The position numbers were made by a program, and so were the translations under genes. From Halorubrum persicum (GTDB lineage: Archaea; Halobacteriota; Halobacteria; Halobacteriales; Haloferacaceae), in the NCBI RefSeq assembly GCF_002727125.1, contig NZ_NHOA01000084.1, forward strand, positions 119,604 through 183,603: DNA of 64,000 nt, in the 5' to 3' direction. Each line of letters starts with the position of its first letter. Within the stretch, counting starts at the first letter, position 1. Of the stretch, positions 17,624 through 26,113 are shown one piece after another. The notes under the pieces are model-generated. The model saw only the letters and a program-made list of their open reading frames with translations, ran no database searches and was not told the DNA's origin.

Positions 17624-18220
17624 ATGAAGATCCGGCAGAACATCCGTCACTGGGCCGCCAAGAAGGCGCTGACGACGCCGGTCGTCGGGGACGTGGCGAA
17701 CGACAAGCTCGTCGATCTCCACACGAGCATCTTCCTCAACAAGGCCGACGAGGACCGCCGCGAGGAGCGGCGCGCTCACCTCGACAGCTTCTTCGACGCG
17801 ACGATGGACACCTACGTCGCCGCCTTGGAGGCGGGCTTTCCGGAGGCGGAGGCCCGCGAGATCACCCACGTCCAGGCCAACTTCGACTTCTTCAACCACG
17901 GCTGGACGGAGATGATGGAGATCCCCGGCGACGAGCTGGAAGAGCACTACCGGCGCTACGAGTCCTTCTTCACCGACCACGGGATCACGATCGACGACCC
18001 GCTCGGCGAGTTCGTCCCCGAGGCGGGCGTCGTCGACGCCCCCGAAACGCCCGAGAAGCTGGAGACGCCGGAGTACGAGAACGCGCTCGCCGGCTTCGCC
18101 GACGACGTGTACGTCGAGACCGACGACGGGGAGACGGTCGTCGGCGGCGAGACCGAGGAGCCCGACGAGGTCGATCCGTCCGCCGCGCCCGGGCTCGACG
18201 AGGACGAAGCGAGCGCCTGA
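17624..18220 (+). CDS. Conserved haloarchaeal protein, DUF6149-like
   Basis: This 198-aa soluble protein is mostly helical to residue 120 (KIRQNIRHWAAKKALTTPVVGDVANDKLVDLHTSIF, then a basic/acidic helix and FDFFNHGWTEMMEIP). A low-complexity acidic C-terminal tail of about 60 residues follows. The start agrees with a family found widely in halobacteria that I associate with DUF6149. No catalytic motif is visible. The AI-2E-type permease follows after 74 bp with its own promoter. Confidence 0.75.
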   Translation: MKIRQNIRHWAAKKALTTPVVGDVANDKLVDLHTSIFLNKADEDRREERRAHLDSFFDATMDTYVAALEAGFPEAEAREITHVQANFDFFNHGWTEMMEIPGDELEEHYRRYESFFTDHGITIDDPLGEFVPEAGVVDAPETPEKLETPEYENALAGFADDVYVETDDGETVVGGETEEPDEVDPSAAPGLDEDEASA

Positions 18221-18294
18221 CCGGCACCGACGGCCCCGCTGCCGACGCGACCGACCCCGCCCACGTTTATACGTTACCGGCGTGAGTGGCTGAC

Positions 18295-19335
18295 ATGAAC
18301 CGCGGGCAATCGTTTCTCCTCCTCCTCATCGGATCGGTCACAGTCCTGACGATCTTCATCATCAGCCCCTTCATCGAGTACGTCATCGCCTCCGCGATCC
18401 TCGCGTACGTCCTCTACCCGTTCCACGCGCGCCTCTCGCGGCGGTTCCGAACGGTGCTCGCCGGTCGGGTTCGCGAGTCGATGTCACACCGGCTGGGGAA
18501 CATGCTGTCCGCGCTGTTTCTGATTCTCTCGTCGATCGTCGCCGTCATCCTGCCGCTCGCGTACATCTCGTGGGTGTTCGTCCGCGATCTCACGGCGATC
18601 GCGCGGGGGAACACCGGCATCGACGTCGCGGCCATCGAGACGGAGCTCGCGGCGCTCACGGGCGAGCAGATCGAGGTCGGCGAGATGCTCGCGACGGCCG
18701 GACAGGTGCTCGCGAACACGCTGTTCGGCGGGGTGGGTGGGATCGTCACCACCGCGATCCGCGCGTCGGTCGGGCTCTCGCTGGCGGTGTTCCTGGTCTA
18801 CTACACCCTCCTCGACGGGCCGGCGTTCATCGGGTGGCTCCGCCAGACGAGCCCGCTCCCGTCGAACGTCACGTCTGACCTCGTCGACCGCGTCGACGCG
18901 ATGACCCGCGGGGTCGTGATCGGCCACATCGTCGTGGCGCTGCTGCAGGCGCTGGTCGCGGGGCTCGGGCTCTGGGCGGCCGGGATCCCGAACGTCGTCT
19001 TCTGGACCTTCGTGATGGCGGTGTTGGCGTTGGTGCCGCTGGTCGGAGCGTTCTTCGTCTGGGGGCCGGCGGCGGCGTACCTCGTCGCGATCGACGAGGT
19101 GGCCGCCGGGGCGTTGCTCGCGGTGTACGGGGTCCTCGTCATCGCGATGGTGGACAACTACGCGCGCCCGATCGTTATCGACCAGCAGGCCCACCTCAAC
19201 CCGGCCGTGATACTCCTCGGCGTGTTCGGCGGGATCTACTCCGTCGGCTTCACCGGGCTGTTCGTCGGTCCCATCGTCATCGGGGTGCTCGCGGCCACGC
19301 TGGAGACGTTCCGGGAGGATTACGACGTGATTTAG
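18295..19335 (+). CDS. AI-2E family transporter / permease
   Basis: The 346-aa membrane protein has about eight helices arranged as in the AI-2E (PerM/YdiK) family. An N-terminal pair (LLLLIGSVTVLTIFI, EYVIASAILAYVLYP) is followed by an extracellular loop near 90-150, then the conserved C-terminal block MTRGVVIGHIVVALLQALVAGLGLW and FVWGPAAAYLV...IDQQAHLNPAVILLGVFGGIYSVGFTGLFVGPI. Members export varied solutes, sometimes Na+/H+-linked. The substrate is unknown here. The ATG at 18295 is chosen because a TATA-like TTTATAC lies 27 bp upstream; a GTG at 18286 is the alternative. Confidence 0.9.
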   Translation: MNRGQSFLLLLIGSVTVLTIFIISPFIEYVIASAILAYVLYPFHARLSRRFRTVLAGRVRESMSHRLGNMLSALFLILSSIVAVILPLAYISWVFVRDLTAIARGNTGIDVAAIETELAALTGEQIEVGEMLATAGQVLANTLFGGVGGIVTTAIRASVGLSLAVFLVYYTLLDGPAFIGWLRQTSPLPSNVTSDLVDRVDAMTRGVVIGHIVVALLQALVAGLGLWAAGIPNVVFWTFVMAVLALVPLVGAFFVWGPAAAYLVAIDEVAAGALLAVYGVLVIAMVDNYARPIVIDQQAHLNPAVILLGVFGGIYSVGFTGLFVGPIVIGVLAATLETFREDYDVI

Positions 19336-19428
19336 CGGCGGGGCCGGTTTGTCCCCTCGCTCGCGACGCGCGTGTCGTCAATCATCGTACCCACAGCTGC
19401 AACCGTGCCCACCGCTGCCGCGGGGCGC

Positions 19429-20022
19429 TCAGAGCCGCGCCGCGATGAACTCCCGTTCCACCGGGTCGAGGTCGCGGTCGCCGTCGCGGAAGGCGCGCAG
19501 GCCCGCCCGGTACCGCTCATCGCCAACGTCGCTTCCCGGCGCCGGCTCGGCGGCCGGGCGCTCCAGCTCCAGCTCGGCGATCCCGGTCCGCTCGCCCGTG
19601 TACGCGAAGCCGGACTTTGAGAGCGCCGCGTAGGCGAACGGGTTGTTGACCGCGATCCGCACCCGGTCGTACCCGTCGGTCGCGAGCCGGGAGACGGTTC
19701 GGTCGATCAGTCGCGGCCCGAGCCCCTCGCCGCGGCGCGCGACGTGGACGGTGACGTACCGGAGCCGACAGCAGTCGGGGTCGGTCCGGTCCGGCGAGAA
19801 GGAGACCGCCGCGGCCACGTCCTCGTCGAACTCGTCCGCGTCGACGGTCGGCGGGAGGGGCTCCTCCGGCACCCAGTCCGGCACCGCCGGCGAGCCGTCG
19901 GCGGTCCGCAGCACCGCCTTTCCCGGGGCGCCGACGACGAACTTGCCGGCGTAGGCGAACGTCCGGTAGTCGAGCCGCAGCGTCACCCCCGCGTCCGGGC
20001 CGCCGAGGAACGCGTACTCCAT
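19429..20022 (-). CDS. GNAT family N-acetyltransferase
   Basis: This 197-aa protein carries a GNAT core. The motif A region RYVTVHVARRGEGLGPRLIDRTV has the acetyl-CoA pyrophosphate-binding turn, and it is followed by VRIAVNNPFAYAALSKSGFAYTG (motif B). The N-terminal 75 residues form a separate beta-rich segment, and the C-terminal 40 residues (LRAFRDGDRDLDPVEREFIA) are helical. A TATA-like ATTTATCC lies about 27 bp upstream. The divergent methyltransferase gene shares the 83-bp promoter region. The acceptor substrate is unknown. Confidence 0.85.
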   Translation of the reverse strand: MEYAFLGGPDAGVTLRLDYRTFAYAGKFVVGAPGKAVLRTADGSPAVPDWVPEEPLPPTVDADEFDEDVAAAVSFSPDRTDPDCCRLRYVTVHVARRGEGLGPRLIDRTVSRLATDGYDRVRIAVNNPFAYAALSKSGFAYTGERTGIAELELERPAAEPAPGSDVGDERYRAGLRAFRDGDRDLDPVEREFIAARL

Positions 20023-20105
20023 GCCGACCGATACGGCTCGCTCGGATAAATGAACGCGGGGTCGGGACGACCGCCTTTTAGTTGGCTCCGCCGTCGATCA
20101 CCGTC

Positions 20106-20681
20106 ATGTACGGTCTCGGCGACGTTCGCTTCTTCGACCGGATCGCCCCGCTGTACGACCGCGTCATGCCGCCGGCCGACGGCGAGGCGCTGGCGGCGGG
20201 GCTCGCGCACGCGACGCGGCCGATCGACAGGCTGATCGACGTCGGCGGCGGCTCCGGGCGCGCCGCGGCCGCGCTGACCGGCCCCGAGATCACCGTCGTC
20301 GACGCCTCGCTCGCGATGCTGGCGCGCGCTCGCGAACACCGCGACCGCTCGGTCGTCGCCGGGGACGCGGGGCGGCTTCCGCTCCGCGACGGGTCGGTCG
20401 ACGCCGCGACGGTCGTCGACGCGTTCCACCACCTGCCCGACCAGACGGCCGCGATCGACGAGGTCGCGCGCGTGCTCGCGCCCGGCGGCGCGCTCGTCAT
20501 CCGGGAGTTCGACCCGACACACCCGCTGGGGCGGGTCCTCGCCGCGAGCGAGCGCGCGATCGGGATGGAGTCGCGGTTCCGGGCGCCGGACGAGCTCGCC
20601 GCGGCGCTCGTCGACGCCGGATTCGACCCGCGGATCGTCGACCGCGGGTTCGGCTACACGGTCGTCGGCGTCCGGGAGTGA
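20106..20681 (+). CDS. Class I SAM-dependent methyltransferase (Methyltransf_11)
   Basis: The 191-aa protein has SAM motif I (LIDVGGGSGRAAAAL), an acidic residue after the second strand (ITVVDASLAMLARA), motif II region VAGDAGRLPLRDGSVDAATVVDAFHHLPD and post-III ARVLAPGGALVIREFD. This is the UbiE/COQ5-like layout, but the methyl acceptor cannot be assigned. The ATG at 20106 fits a TATA-like TTTTAG about 28 bp upstream and the conserved GDVRFFDRIAPLYDRVMP start of this subgroup. Confidence 0.9.
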   Translation: MYGLGDVRFFDRIAPLYDRVMPPADGEALAAGLAHATRPIDRLIDVGGGSGRAAAALTGPEITVVDASLAMLARAREHRDRSVVAGDAGRLPLRDGSVDAATVVDAFHHLPDQTAAIDEVARVLAPGGALVIREFDPTHPLGRVLAASERAIGMESRFRAPDELAAALVDAGFDPRIVDRGFGYTVVGVRE

Positions 20682-20834
20682 GCCGGTCGGTCGGAACCGC
20701 CCGTCGCCGCGAAGCTCTCGGCCCTCGCAAGTGTGTCCGGTGACGGGGACGCCGGCCCGGTCCTCGTCGGAGCCGACGGTAACACGGGCCTTGACTAACA
20801 GGGTTATCGGGGTCACAGCGCAAGCGACGAGCGA

Positions 20835-21842
20835 ATGGACGACAGATCCACGCGGACCTCCAGACGATCGGTGTTGGCTTCGGCAGGCGCGGCGCTCGCG
20901 GCGACGGCCGGCTGTCTCGGGTCGACTGACGGCGACGGCGACCGGCCCGCGGCGTACACGACGCCCGCCGCGGCCGAGTTCGACGGCGTCGTCGACAGTC
21001 AGTGGCTCGAGTCGAACCTCGACGACGTTCACCTGCTCGACGCCCGCGACGAGGAGGCGTTCAGCGAGAGTCGGATCCCCGGCGCGTACCACTTCCCGGA
21101 CTCCGAGATGCTGGACAGCTACGCCGAGGAGACCCCCGACGGGTTCGAGGTCTCGCCGGAGGCGATCGCGTGGACGCTCTCCGAGGCGGGGATCGAGCGC
21201 GGCGACGACGTCGTGGTGTACGGCGCGGAGTCGAACCTCTGGGAGACGTACGCCATCTACACCCTCAACGCGCTCGGCCACGAGGGGCAGGTGAGTCTGC
21301 TCGACGGCGGGTTCACCGTCTGGGACGCCGCCGGCGGCGAGACCGTCTCGGACGCGCCCGAGGCGCAGGAAGCCACCTACGAACCCGACCTCGACACGAG
21401 CGTGGTGGCGACGCGGGAGTTCGTCGCTGGCAACGTCGACGAGGACGGCGCCGCGATTCCGATCCTCGACATGCGCTCGCCCGAGGAGTACTGGGGCGTC
21501 GACGAGCGGGGCGATCTCGACCGGTTCGGCCACGTCACCGGCGCGACCAACCTCAACTTCGTCCAGAGCATCGACGGCGAGGCGGGGCGGCTCCGCTCGC
21601 CAGAAGAGCTGGAGACGCTGTGGATCGACGACGCCGGTATCTCGCCCGACGAGACGGCGGTCGCCTACTGTCAGACCGCGATCCGCGCGTCGGTCGGCTG
21701 GTTCGTCCTCGATCAGCTCGGCTGGGAGGACGTGCGCAACTACGAGGGGAGCTGGGCCGACTGGGGGACGCTCTCCGAGGCCGACGGCTACTACTACACC
21801 ACCGGCGAGGAGACGGGAACGGTCGTCGACACGTTCGCGTAA
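20835..21842 (+). CDS. Tat-exported lipoprotein sulfurtransferase with two rhodanese domains
   Basis: The N-terminus has a twin-arginine signal (SRRSVLASAG) followed by a lipobox ending at TAGC, so the protein is predicted to be translocated folded and lipid-anchored outside the membrane. Two rhodanese modules follow (about 50-170 and 190-330). The second has the active-site loop YCQTAIRAS with Cys and Arg. The first has YGAESNLW in the same place and lacks Cys, so it is structural, as in thiosulfate:cyanide sulfurtransferases. It probably transfers sulfane sulfur at the cell surface; the acceptor is unknown. Confidence 0.9.
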   Translation: MDDRSTRTSRRSVLASAGAALAATAGCLGSTDGDGDRPAAYTTPAAAEFDGVVDSQWLESNLDDVHLLDARDEEAFSESRIPGAYHFPDSEMLDSYAEETPDGFEVSPEAIAWTLSEAGIERGDDVVVYGAESNLWETYAIYTLNALGHEGQVSLLDGGFTVWDAAGGETVSDAPEAQEATYEPDLDTSVVATREFVAGNVDEDGAAIPILDMRSPEEYWGVDERGDLDRFGHVTGATNLNFVQSIDGEAGRLRSPEELETLWIDDAGISPDETAVAYCQTAIRASVGWFVLDQLGWEDVRNYEGSWADWGTLSEADGYYYTTGEETGTVVDTFA

Positions 21843-21885
21843 GGCGGCGTCCCGCGTGCGACGCGGCGTCCCGATCGGTCGCGTC

Positions 21886-23292
21886 TCAGTCGTGCGAGTG
21901 GCTGTGCGCGCCGTGGTCGTGGGCGGCGTCGTCGGCCCCTTCGTCGTGCGTGTGGTCCTGCCCCTCCGGGTCCGTCTCGCCGAGCACCTCCGCGCCCTCG
22001 CCGTCGATCATGTCCATGTTCTTCAGGTTGTCGCGCTCCTCGAAGTCCTCGACGGCCTCCATCACGTCCTCCTGCGTGATCGTCATCCGGTCTTCCGTGA
22101 GCGCACCGAGGACGGCCTCCCGGAGCACCATCCGGAGGTCAGACCCAGTGAGACCGCTGGTGCGGTCGGCGACCTCGTCGGGGTCGAAGTCGGCGATCTG
22201 CATCTCGCGGGTGACGACACGGAGGATGTCCGCGCGCATGTCGCGGTCGGGTTTGGGGAAGTTGACGATCTCGTCGAAGCGGCGCCACGCCGCCGCGTCG
22301 AGCTGGTCCGGGTGGTTCGTGGCGCCGATGAGGAGGACCTCGTCGCGCACGAGCGACACCTCGTCGATCGATTTGAGGAGGGTGTTGACCGCGCGCTTCA
22401 GGGCGGCGTGCTCGTCGGAGCGCCGGGTTTTCGCCACCGAGTCGAACTCGTCGATGAAGAGGATACACGGCGAGAGCCGCTTGGCGACCTCGAACGTCTT
22501 CTCGACGTTCTTCGCCGTCTCGCCGAGGTACTGACTCGTGATCATCGACATCTTCACCTCGACGAGGGGAATGCCGAGCTCGTGGGCGAGCGCCCGCGAG
22601 ACGGTGGTCTTTCCGGTCCCCGGCGGACCGACGAACAGCAGTTTCCCGATCTCGCGGAGCCCGATGCTCGCGAGGTACTCGCGGTGTTCGATCGCCTTCA
22701 CGATCTTCTGGATCTCGCCCTCCTGATCGCCGGTGAGCACGAGGTCGGCGAGCGTCGTCTCGATCTCCTCGGGGGCCTGCACGTTGACGAGGTCGAGCAT
22801 CTCGCCGTCCTCGTCCTCGTCGAAGTACTCCTCGAGGAGGGCGTCGATCCAGACTCGGTCGGCCTGAATCGGGCGGACGTTGTCGCGCGCGGCCTCGTGG
22901 GTCACGGGGGCGTCGAGGTCCTCCGCGAGCTCGAGCGCGGCGACGATCGTCGGATTCTGGGCGATCCGATCGTCGTCGGCGTGGTCGCGGTACCACTCCA
23001 GCGCCATCGCGGGCTGGGTCAGCGAGATCTCTCCGGAGAACTCCGTCCGTTGGGTGAAGAGTAAGTCGGAGACGGCATCCCACGGGTGATCGACACCCGT
23101 CGCGGTGCGTGTTGTCTCGCTCGTCGCCTTGAGCGGCCGCTCGACGCCGCCCGGTGCGTCGTCAGCGGCGTCGTCGGACCAGAACACCTGCCGGAAGCGC
23201 GGCGGCAGGTCGTTCTCGTCGAGGTCGCGGTTCTCGGTGTAGAGGTGCGTCGTCAACACGAACTCGACGACGTCGAGCGCCGGGTCACTCAT
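21886..23292 (-). CDS. AAA ATPase (FtsH/Cdc48-like module) with His-rich C-terminus
   Basis: This 468-aa protein has an N-terminal helical region (1-190) and a single AAA domain. The domain has Walker A VGPPGTGKTT at about residue 220, Walker B CILFIDEFDS near 277, sensor-1 LLIGATNHPDQLD, an arginine-finger region AAWRRFDEIV and the lid helix SGLTGSDLRMVLREA. No protease domain is attached, so it is a remodeller or unfoldase of unknown target. The last 22 residues are a His/Asp-rich tail (DHTHDE...HDHGAHSHSHD), probably metal-binding. The start at 23292 was chosen because the conserved N-terminus begins MSDPALDVVEFV; upstream sequence is low-complexity shadow. Confidence 0.9.
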   Translation of the reverse strand: MSDPALDVVEFVLTTHLYTENRDLDENDLPPRFRQVFWSDDAADDAPGGVERPLKATSETTRTATGVDHPWDAVSDLLFTQRTEFSGEISLTQPAMALEWYRDHADDDRIAQNPTIVAALELAEDLDAPVTHEAARDNVRPIQADRVWIDALLEEYFDEDEDGEMLDLVNVQAPEEIETTLADLVLTGDQEGEIQKIVKAIEHREYLASIGLREIGKLLFVGPPGTGKTTVSRALAHELGIPLVEVKMSMITSQYLGETAKNVEKTFEVAKRLSPCILFIDEFDSVAKTRRSDEHAALKRAVNTLLKSIDEVSLVRDEVLLIGATNHPDQLDAAAWRRFDEIVNFPKPDRDMRADILRVVTREMQIADFDPDEVADRTSGLTGSDLRMVLREAVLGALTEDRMTITQEDVMEAVEDFEERDNLKNMDMIDGEGAEVLGETDPEGQDHTHDEGADDAAHDHGAHSHSHD

Positions 23293-23497
23293 CCGCGCGA
23301 CGTAGCCGCGGGAGGCGGTTAAGCGCGTCGGACCGCGGCCGCGAACGGGGCGAACGAAGGGGATACCACATCGGCGCGCGGACAGGTCAGCCGACCGACC
23401 CGCGACCAGTTCAGCGACTGGCCCACCGACCCCTGCGCCAACGGACCTCGAACGCCGTATCGAACGCTTATTAGCCCTGGTGATCGACCTACTTCGC

Positions 23498-24094
23498 ATG
23501 AGCTCCGAGGACGCGGTCGACGCCGGCGATTCTGCCGGTCAGGTCGGCACCGACACGGACCACGAGAACGCGCTCCAAGACGTGATCGCCGTCGATCCCG
23601 AAGACGCCGAACAGGGGACGGTGAACCGCCTCGACGCGCACACGGGTGACGGGATCCGCCACCGGGCGTTCACCTGTCTCGTGTACGACACCGACGGCCG
23701 GATCCTGCTGGCCCAGCGCGCGCCGACCAAGCGGCTGTGGGACGGCCACTGGGACGGAACGGTCGCCTCCCACCCGGTCGAAGGGCAGTCGCAGGAGGAT
23801 GCGACCGAACAGCGCCTCGAAGAGGAGCTGGGGATCTCTCCGGACCAGTACGGCGACCTCCGAGTGACGGACAAGTTCGAGTACAAGCGCTACTACCCCA
23901 ACGAGGGCGTCGAGTGGGAGGTCTGCTCGGTGCTGAAAGTGACCCTCGACGACACCTCGCTCGACCCCGACGAGGAGGAGATCGGCGGCATGCTGTGGGC
24001 CGACTACGAACACCTCCACGAGAATCCGGCGCTGTACCGGCAGCTCCGGCTGTGCCCGTGGTTCGAGATCGCGATGCGGCGCGACTTCGCCTGA
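23498..24094 (+). CDS. idi: Type I isopentenyl-diphosphate isomerase-like Nudix protein
   Basis: Idi type I interconverts IPP and DMAPP, the precursors of archaeal lipids. The Nudix core FTCLVYDTDGRILLAQRAPTKRLWDGHWDG and EDATEQRLEEELGI is clear, with KFEYKRYYPNEGVEWEV holding acidic residues near the second active-site Glu. In E. coli Idi the catalytic Cys67 lies in a VCGHP motif. Here the same position reads VASHP (about residues 88-92), so the cysteine appears to be Ala. The first 45 residues are an acidic extension. A TATA-like TTATTAG lies 27 bp upstream of the chosen ATG. Confidence 0.82.
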   Translation: MSSEDAVDAGDSAGQVGTDTDHENALQDVIAVDPEDAEQGTVNRLDAHTGDGIRHRAFTCLVYDTDGRILLAQRAPTKRLWDGHWDGTVASHPVEGQSQEDATEQRLEEELGISPDQYGDLRVTDKFEYKRYYPNEGVEWEVCSVLKVTLDDTSLDPDEEEIGGMLWADYEHLHENPALYRQLRLCPWFEIAMRRDFA

Positions 24095-24221
24095 GCGTCG
24101 TCCGACCGACTCCCGTGCGGGCCGCCTCTTGTGCGAGCCGCCTCCGAATCGGGCGGTCAGTCCCCGCCACGGTCGCGACAAAGCGGCGACTTGAAGGCGC
24201 GCGGGCGATTCCGATCCGCAT

Positions 24222-24977
24222 ATGACCGTCGTCGCCGTGCTTGCGAAGCCGCCCCGCGAGGGGCTCGTCGCGACCGGAATCGCGGAGTCGACACCGCTGT
24301 CGACCGCCGAGGCCACCGACCTGTACGAGGCGCTGTTCCGCGACGCCGTCCTCGCGGTCGATCGCTCCGGCGGCGAACTCCTCGTGAACTACCCGGTCGA
24401 CGAGGACCTCCCGGCCGAGCACCGTACCGACACGAGCCCCGAGGCCGAACTGCGCACCCTCGTCGCCGACACCCTCGGCGGCACCGAGGACGCCCGGTTC
24501 GAGCGGCAGGTCGGCTCGTCGTTCGGCGCGCGCGCGGGCAACACCGTCACCCACCTGCTGCGCGAGGAGAACGCCGACTCGGTCGCGATCGTCACCCCGC
24601 AGGCGCCGCTGCTCTCGCGGACCGTGATCGATTCGGCCGCGATGAAGCTCCGGACGAACGAGGTCGTGCTCGGTCCCTCCACCCGCGGGCGCACCTACTA
24701 CGCCGGCTTCACCGCGCCGATCGACTTCGACGGCGCGTTCGAGGAGCCGAGCCTCCCGACGCTGGCGGCCCGCGGCGCCGACGCCGACCTCGACGTGGAG
24801 TTCCTGGAGTCGTCCCCCTCGATGACCGACGGCGACGACCTCCTCGACGCGGTTCCCCTCCTCCGCGCCCGCTTCGCCGCCGAGCGCGTCGTCCCCGACT
24901 ACACCGCCGCGTTCGTTCACGAACACGGGCTGGACGTGGTCGTCGAAGGCGGAGACGCACGGATCGTCCGGGACTGA
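24222..24977 (+). CDS. DUF2064-like protein, nucleotidyltransferase/GT-A fold
   Basis: The N-terminus VVAVLAKPPREGLVATGIAE aligns with the FAKAPxxGxVKTRL opening of DUF2064 (TIGR04282) glycosyltransferase-like proteins. The helix TDLYEALFRDAVLAV follows in the same order. A further hallmark is VAIVTPQAPLLSRTVIDSAA, in the position of the family's GTDCP motif but without the acidic residue. Activity is therefore uncertain. The family is loosely tied to modification of small molecules. It is a single gene between idi and a DUF5812-like gene. Confidence 0.65.
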   Translation: MTVVAVLAKPPREGLVATGIAESTPLSTAEATDLYEALFRDAVLAVDRSGGELLVNYPVDEDLPAEHRTDTSPEAELRTLVADTLGGTEDARFERQVGSSFGARAGNTVTHLLREENADSVAIVTPQAPLLSRTVIDSAAMKLRTNEVVLGPSTRGRTYYAGFTAPIDFDGAFEEPSLPTLAARGADADLDVEFLESSPSMTDGDDLLDAVPLLRARFAAERVVPDYTAAFVHEHGLDVVVEGGDARIVRD

Positions 24978-25022
24978 CTCCCGCCCGCCTGCACTGACGC
25001 GCCGGAACAGAACCCGGATCGA

Positions 25023-25060
25023 CGCGCCTCGAAACCCCCAGCAGCGCGCCTCGAAACCCC
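25023..25060 (+). repeat. Two direct copies of a 16-bp sequence before DUF5812-like gene
   Basis: CGCGCCTCGAAACCCC occurs at 25023-25038 and 25045-25060 with a 22-bp period, about two helical turns, and ends 28 bp before the ATG. It could be a duplicated regulator site or a chance tandem duplication. Confidence 0.45.
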
Positions 25061-25088
25061 GAAAAGGCTCGGCCACCTACGTCCGGTA

Positions 25089-25559
25089 ATGACCGACGAG
25101 AAGGAGAGCACGTTCCTCGTCACGCACGTCGAGAGCGACTCCGCGGTGCTCAAAGACGTTCACGACGGGCAGGTGCACACGCTGAGCTCGAACCCCGGGC
25201 TCGCGGTCGACGACGCCGTGGAGGCGACCGTCGCCCCCGATCCGCCGATGGAAGTCACGTATCAGGTCGTCGAGGTCGCCGAGCGGCGGTCCCTCTCGAT
25301 CGAGGAGAGCGACGAGCCGCCGACCGTCCACGAGCGCGAACTCGCCGCCGAAACGGCGACCGGCGATCTCGCCCGCGAGGAGCGCGCGGGCGTCGGCGAG
25401 GTCCACGTGCTGACGCCCCCCGAAGCGGACACCACGGATGCCGTCGCGGACGTGATCGACGACCGGGAGGCGACGCTCTCGCGGGCGGCTCGGCTGGGCG
25501 TGAACCGCGTCGAGATCCGGTCGGAGCCGGGCGTGGTCAGCGTGCGATACATGCCGTAG
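25089..25559 (+). CDS. Conserved haloarchaeal protein, DUF5812-like
   Basis: The protein has 156 aa and no signal or membrane segment. It has an OB-like beta-rich N-terminal half (FLVTHVESDSAVLKDVHDGQVHTLSSNPGL... VEATVAPDPPMEVTYQVVEVAERR) followed by a helical C-terminal half ending RVEIRSEPGVVSVRYMP. I recognise this arrangement as the halobacterial DUF5812 family, function unknown. The next gene on the other strand converges 18 bp after its stop. Confidence 0.75.
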   Translation: MTDEKESTFLVTHVESDSAVLKDVHDGQVHTLSSNPGLAVDDAVEATVAPDPPMEVTYQVVEVAERRSLSIEESDEPPTVHERELAAETATGDLAREERAGVGEVHVLTPPEADTTDAVADVIDDREATLSRAARLGVNRVEIRSEPGVVSVRYMP

Positions 25560-25577
25560 CCCCCGCGGAGAATCGGA

Positions 25578-25925
25578 TTACTCCTGCTCGGGGGCCGAAC
25601 ACGACGGCCCCGACGCGCTCTGGACGCGCCAGCCGCCGTCGACGTCACCGGGCCGCGTCTCGTAGTCGACCGCCGTCGCGTCGCCCACGAGCGCGGCGTC
25701 GACCGCGTCGCCGTCGGCCTCGATCCGCTCGACGCGGAACGGTACGTCGAGGCTGTCGCCGCAACAGCCGACGTCGACGAACTCCTCGCGGACGTCTCCG
25801 ACGGCGACGCGGTCGAGGACTCTGGCGAAGTAGCTCCGGTATCGGTCCGCCTCGACCTGATCGCGTCCCCAGTCGCTGAGCCCCTCCGGGTACGAGAGGA
25901 CGACGCGGGTGGCAGTCTGGTCCAT
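25578..25925 (-). CDS. Conserved haloarchaeal protein with CCG motif
   Basis: The 115-aa soluble protein contains a conserved-looking VGCCGDSLDVPF segment (vicinal cysteines near residue 53) and one more Cys in the C-terminal tail (GPSCSAPEQE). The vicinal pair suggests metal or redox chemistry, but no family is recognised with confidence. Its TATA-like box ATTAG lies inside a palindrome (25939-25966), so expression may be regulated. Confidence 0.65.
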   Translation of the reverse strand: MDQTATRVVLSYPEGLSDWGRDQVEADRYRSYFARVLDRVAVGDVREEFVDVGCCGDSLDVPFRVERIEADGDAVDAALVGDATAVDYETRPGDVDGGWRVQSASGPSCSAPEQE

Positions 25926-25938
25926 GTTTCACAATACG

Positions 25939-25966
25939 GCGCCCAACGGCTAATCCGTTGCGGCGC
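25939..25966. promoter_or_regulatory. Palindrome centred on the TATA box of the CCG-motif gene
   Basis: Outer arms GCGCC/GGCGC and inner arms CAACGG/CCGTTG surround CTAAT, whose complement ATTAG serves as the TATA-like element about 27-30 bp before the leftward start at 25925. A protein bound here would compete with TBP. It could also form a hairpin if transcribed. Confidence 0.4.
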
Positions 25967-26003
25967 GAGACCCCGTCTCGGAGGGCAGCGGGGCGAGCGC
26001 CGT

Positions 26004-26034
26004 CCGTTCTCCTCGCGGATGGGGGAGAGAACGG
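26004..26034. repeat. Inverted repeat, 8-bp arms
   Basis: CCGTTCTC (26004-26011) and GAGAACGG (26027-26034) flank a 15-base loop in the gap before secF. There is no T-run, so it is not an obvious terminator. It lies about 50 bp upstream of the secF TATA-like box and might be a regulator site. Confidence 0.35.
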
Positions 26035-26113
26035 AGCACGTGGCGAGATACTGAACGACGAGAGGAAGCAGTGAGTAAGAAGGCTTATTCGCGCCCGCGC
26101 AGGAAGCGGGTTT

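Noticed and set aside
18286..18294. GTG start three codons upstream for the AI-2E permease
   Set aside because: The TATA-like element is 27 bp from the ATG at 18295, which fits leaderless initiation better; both remain possible.
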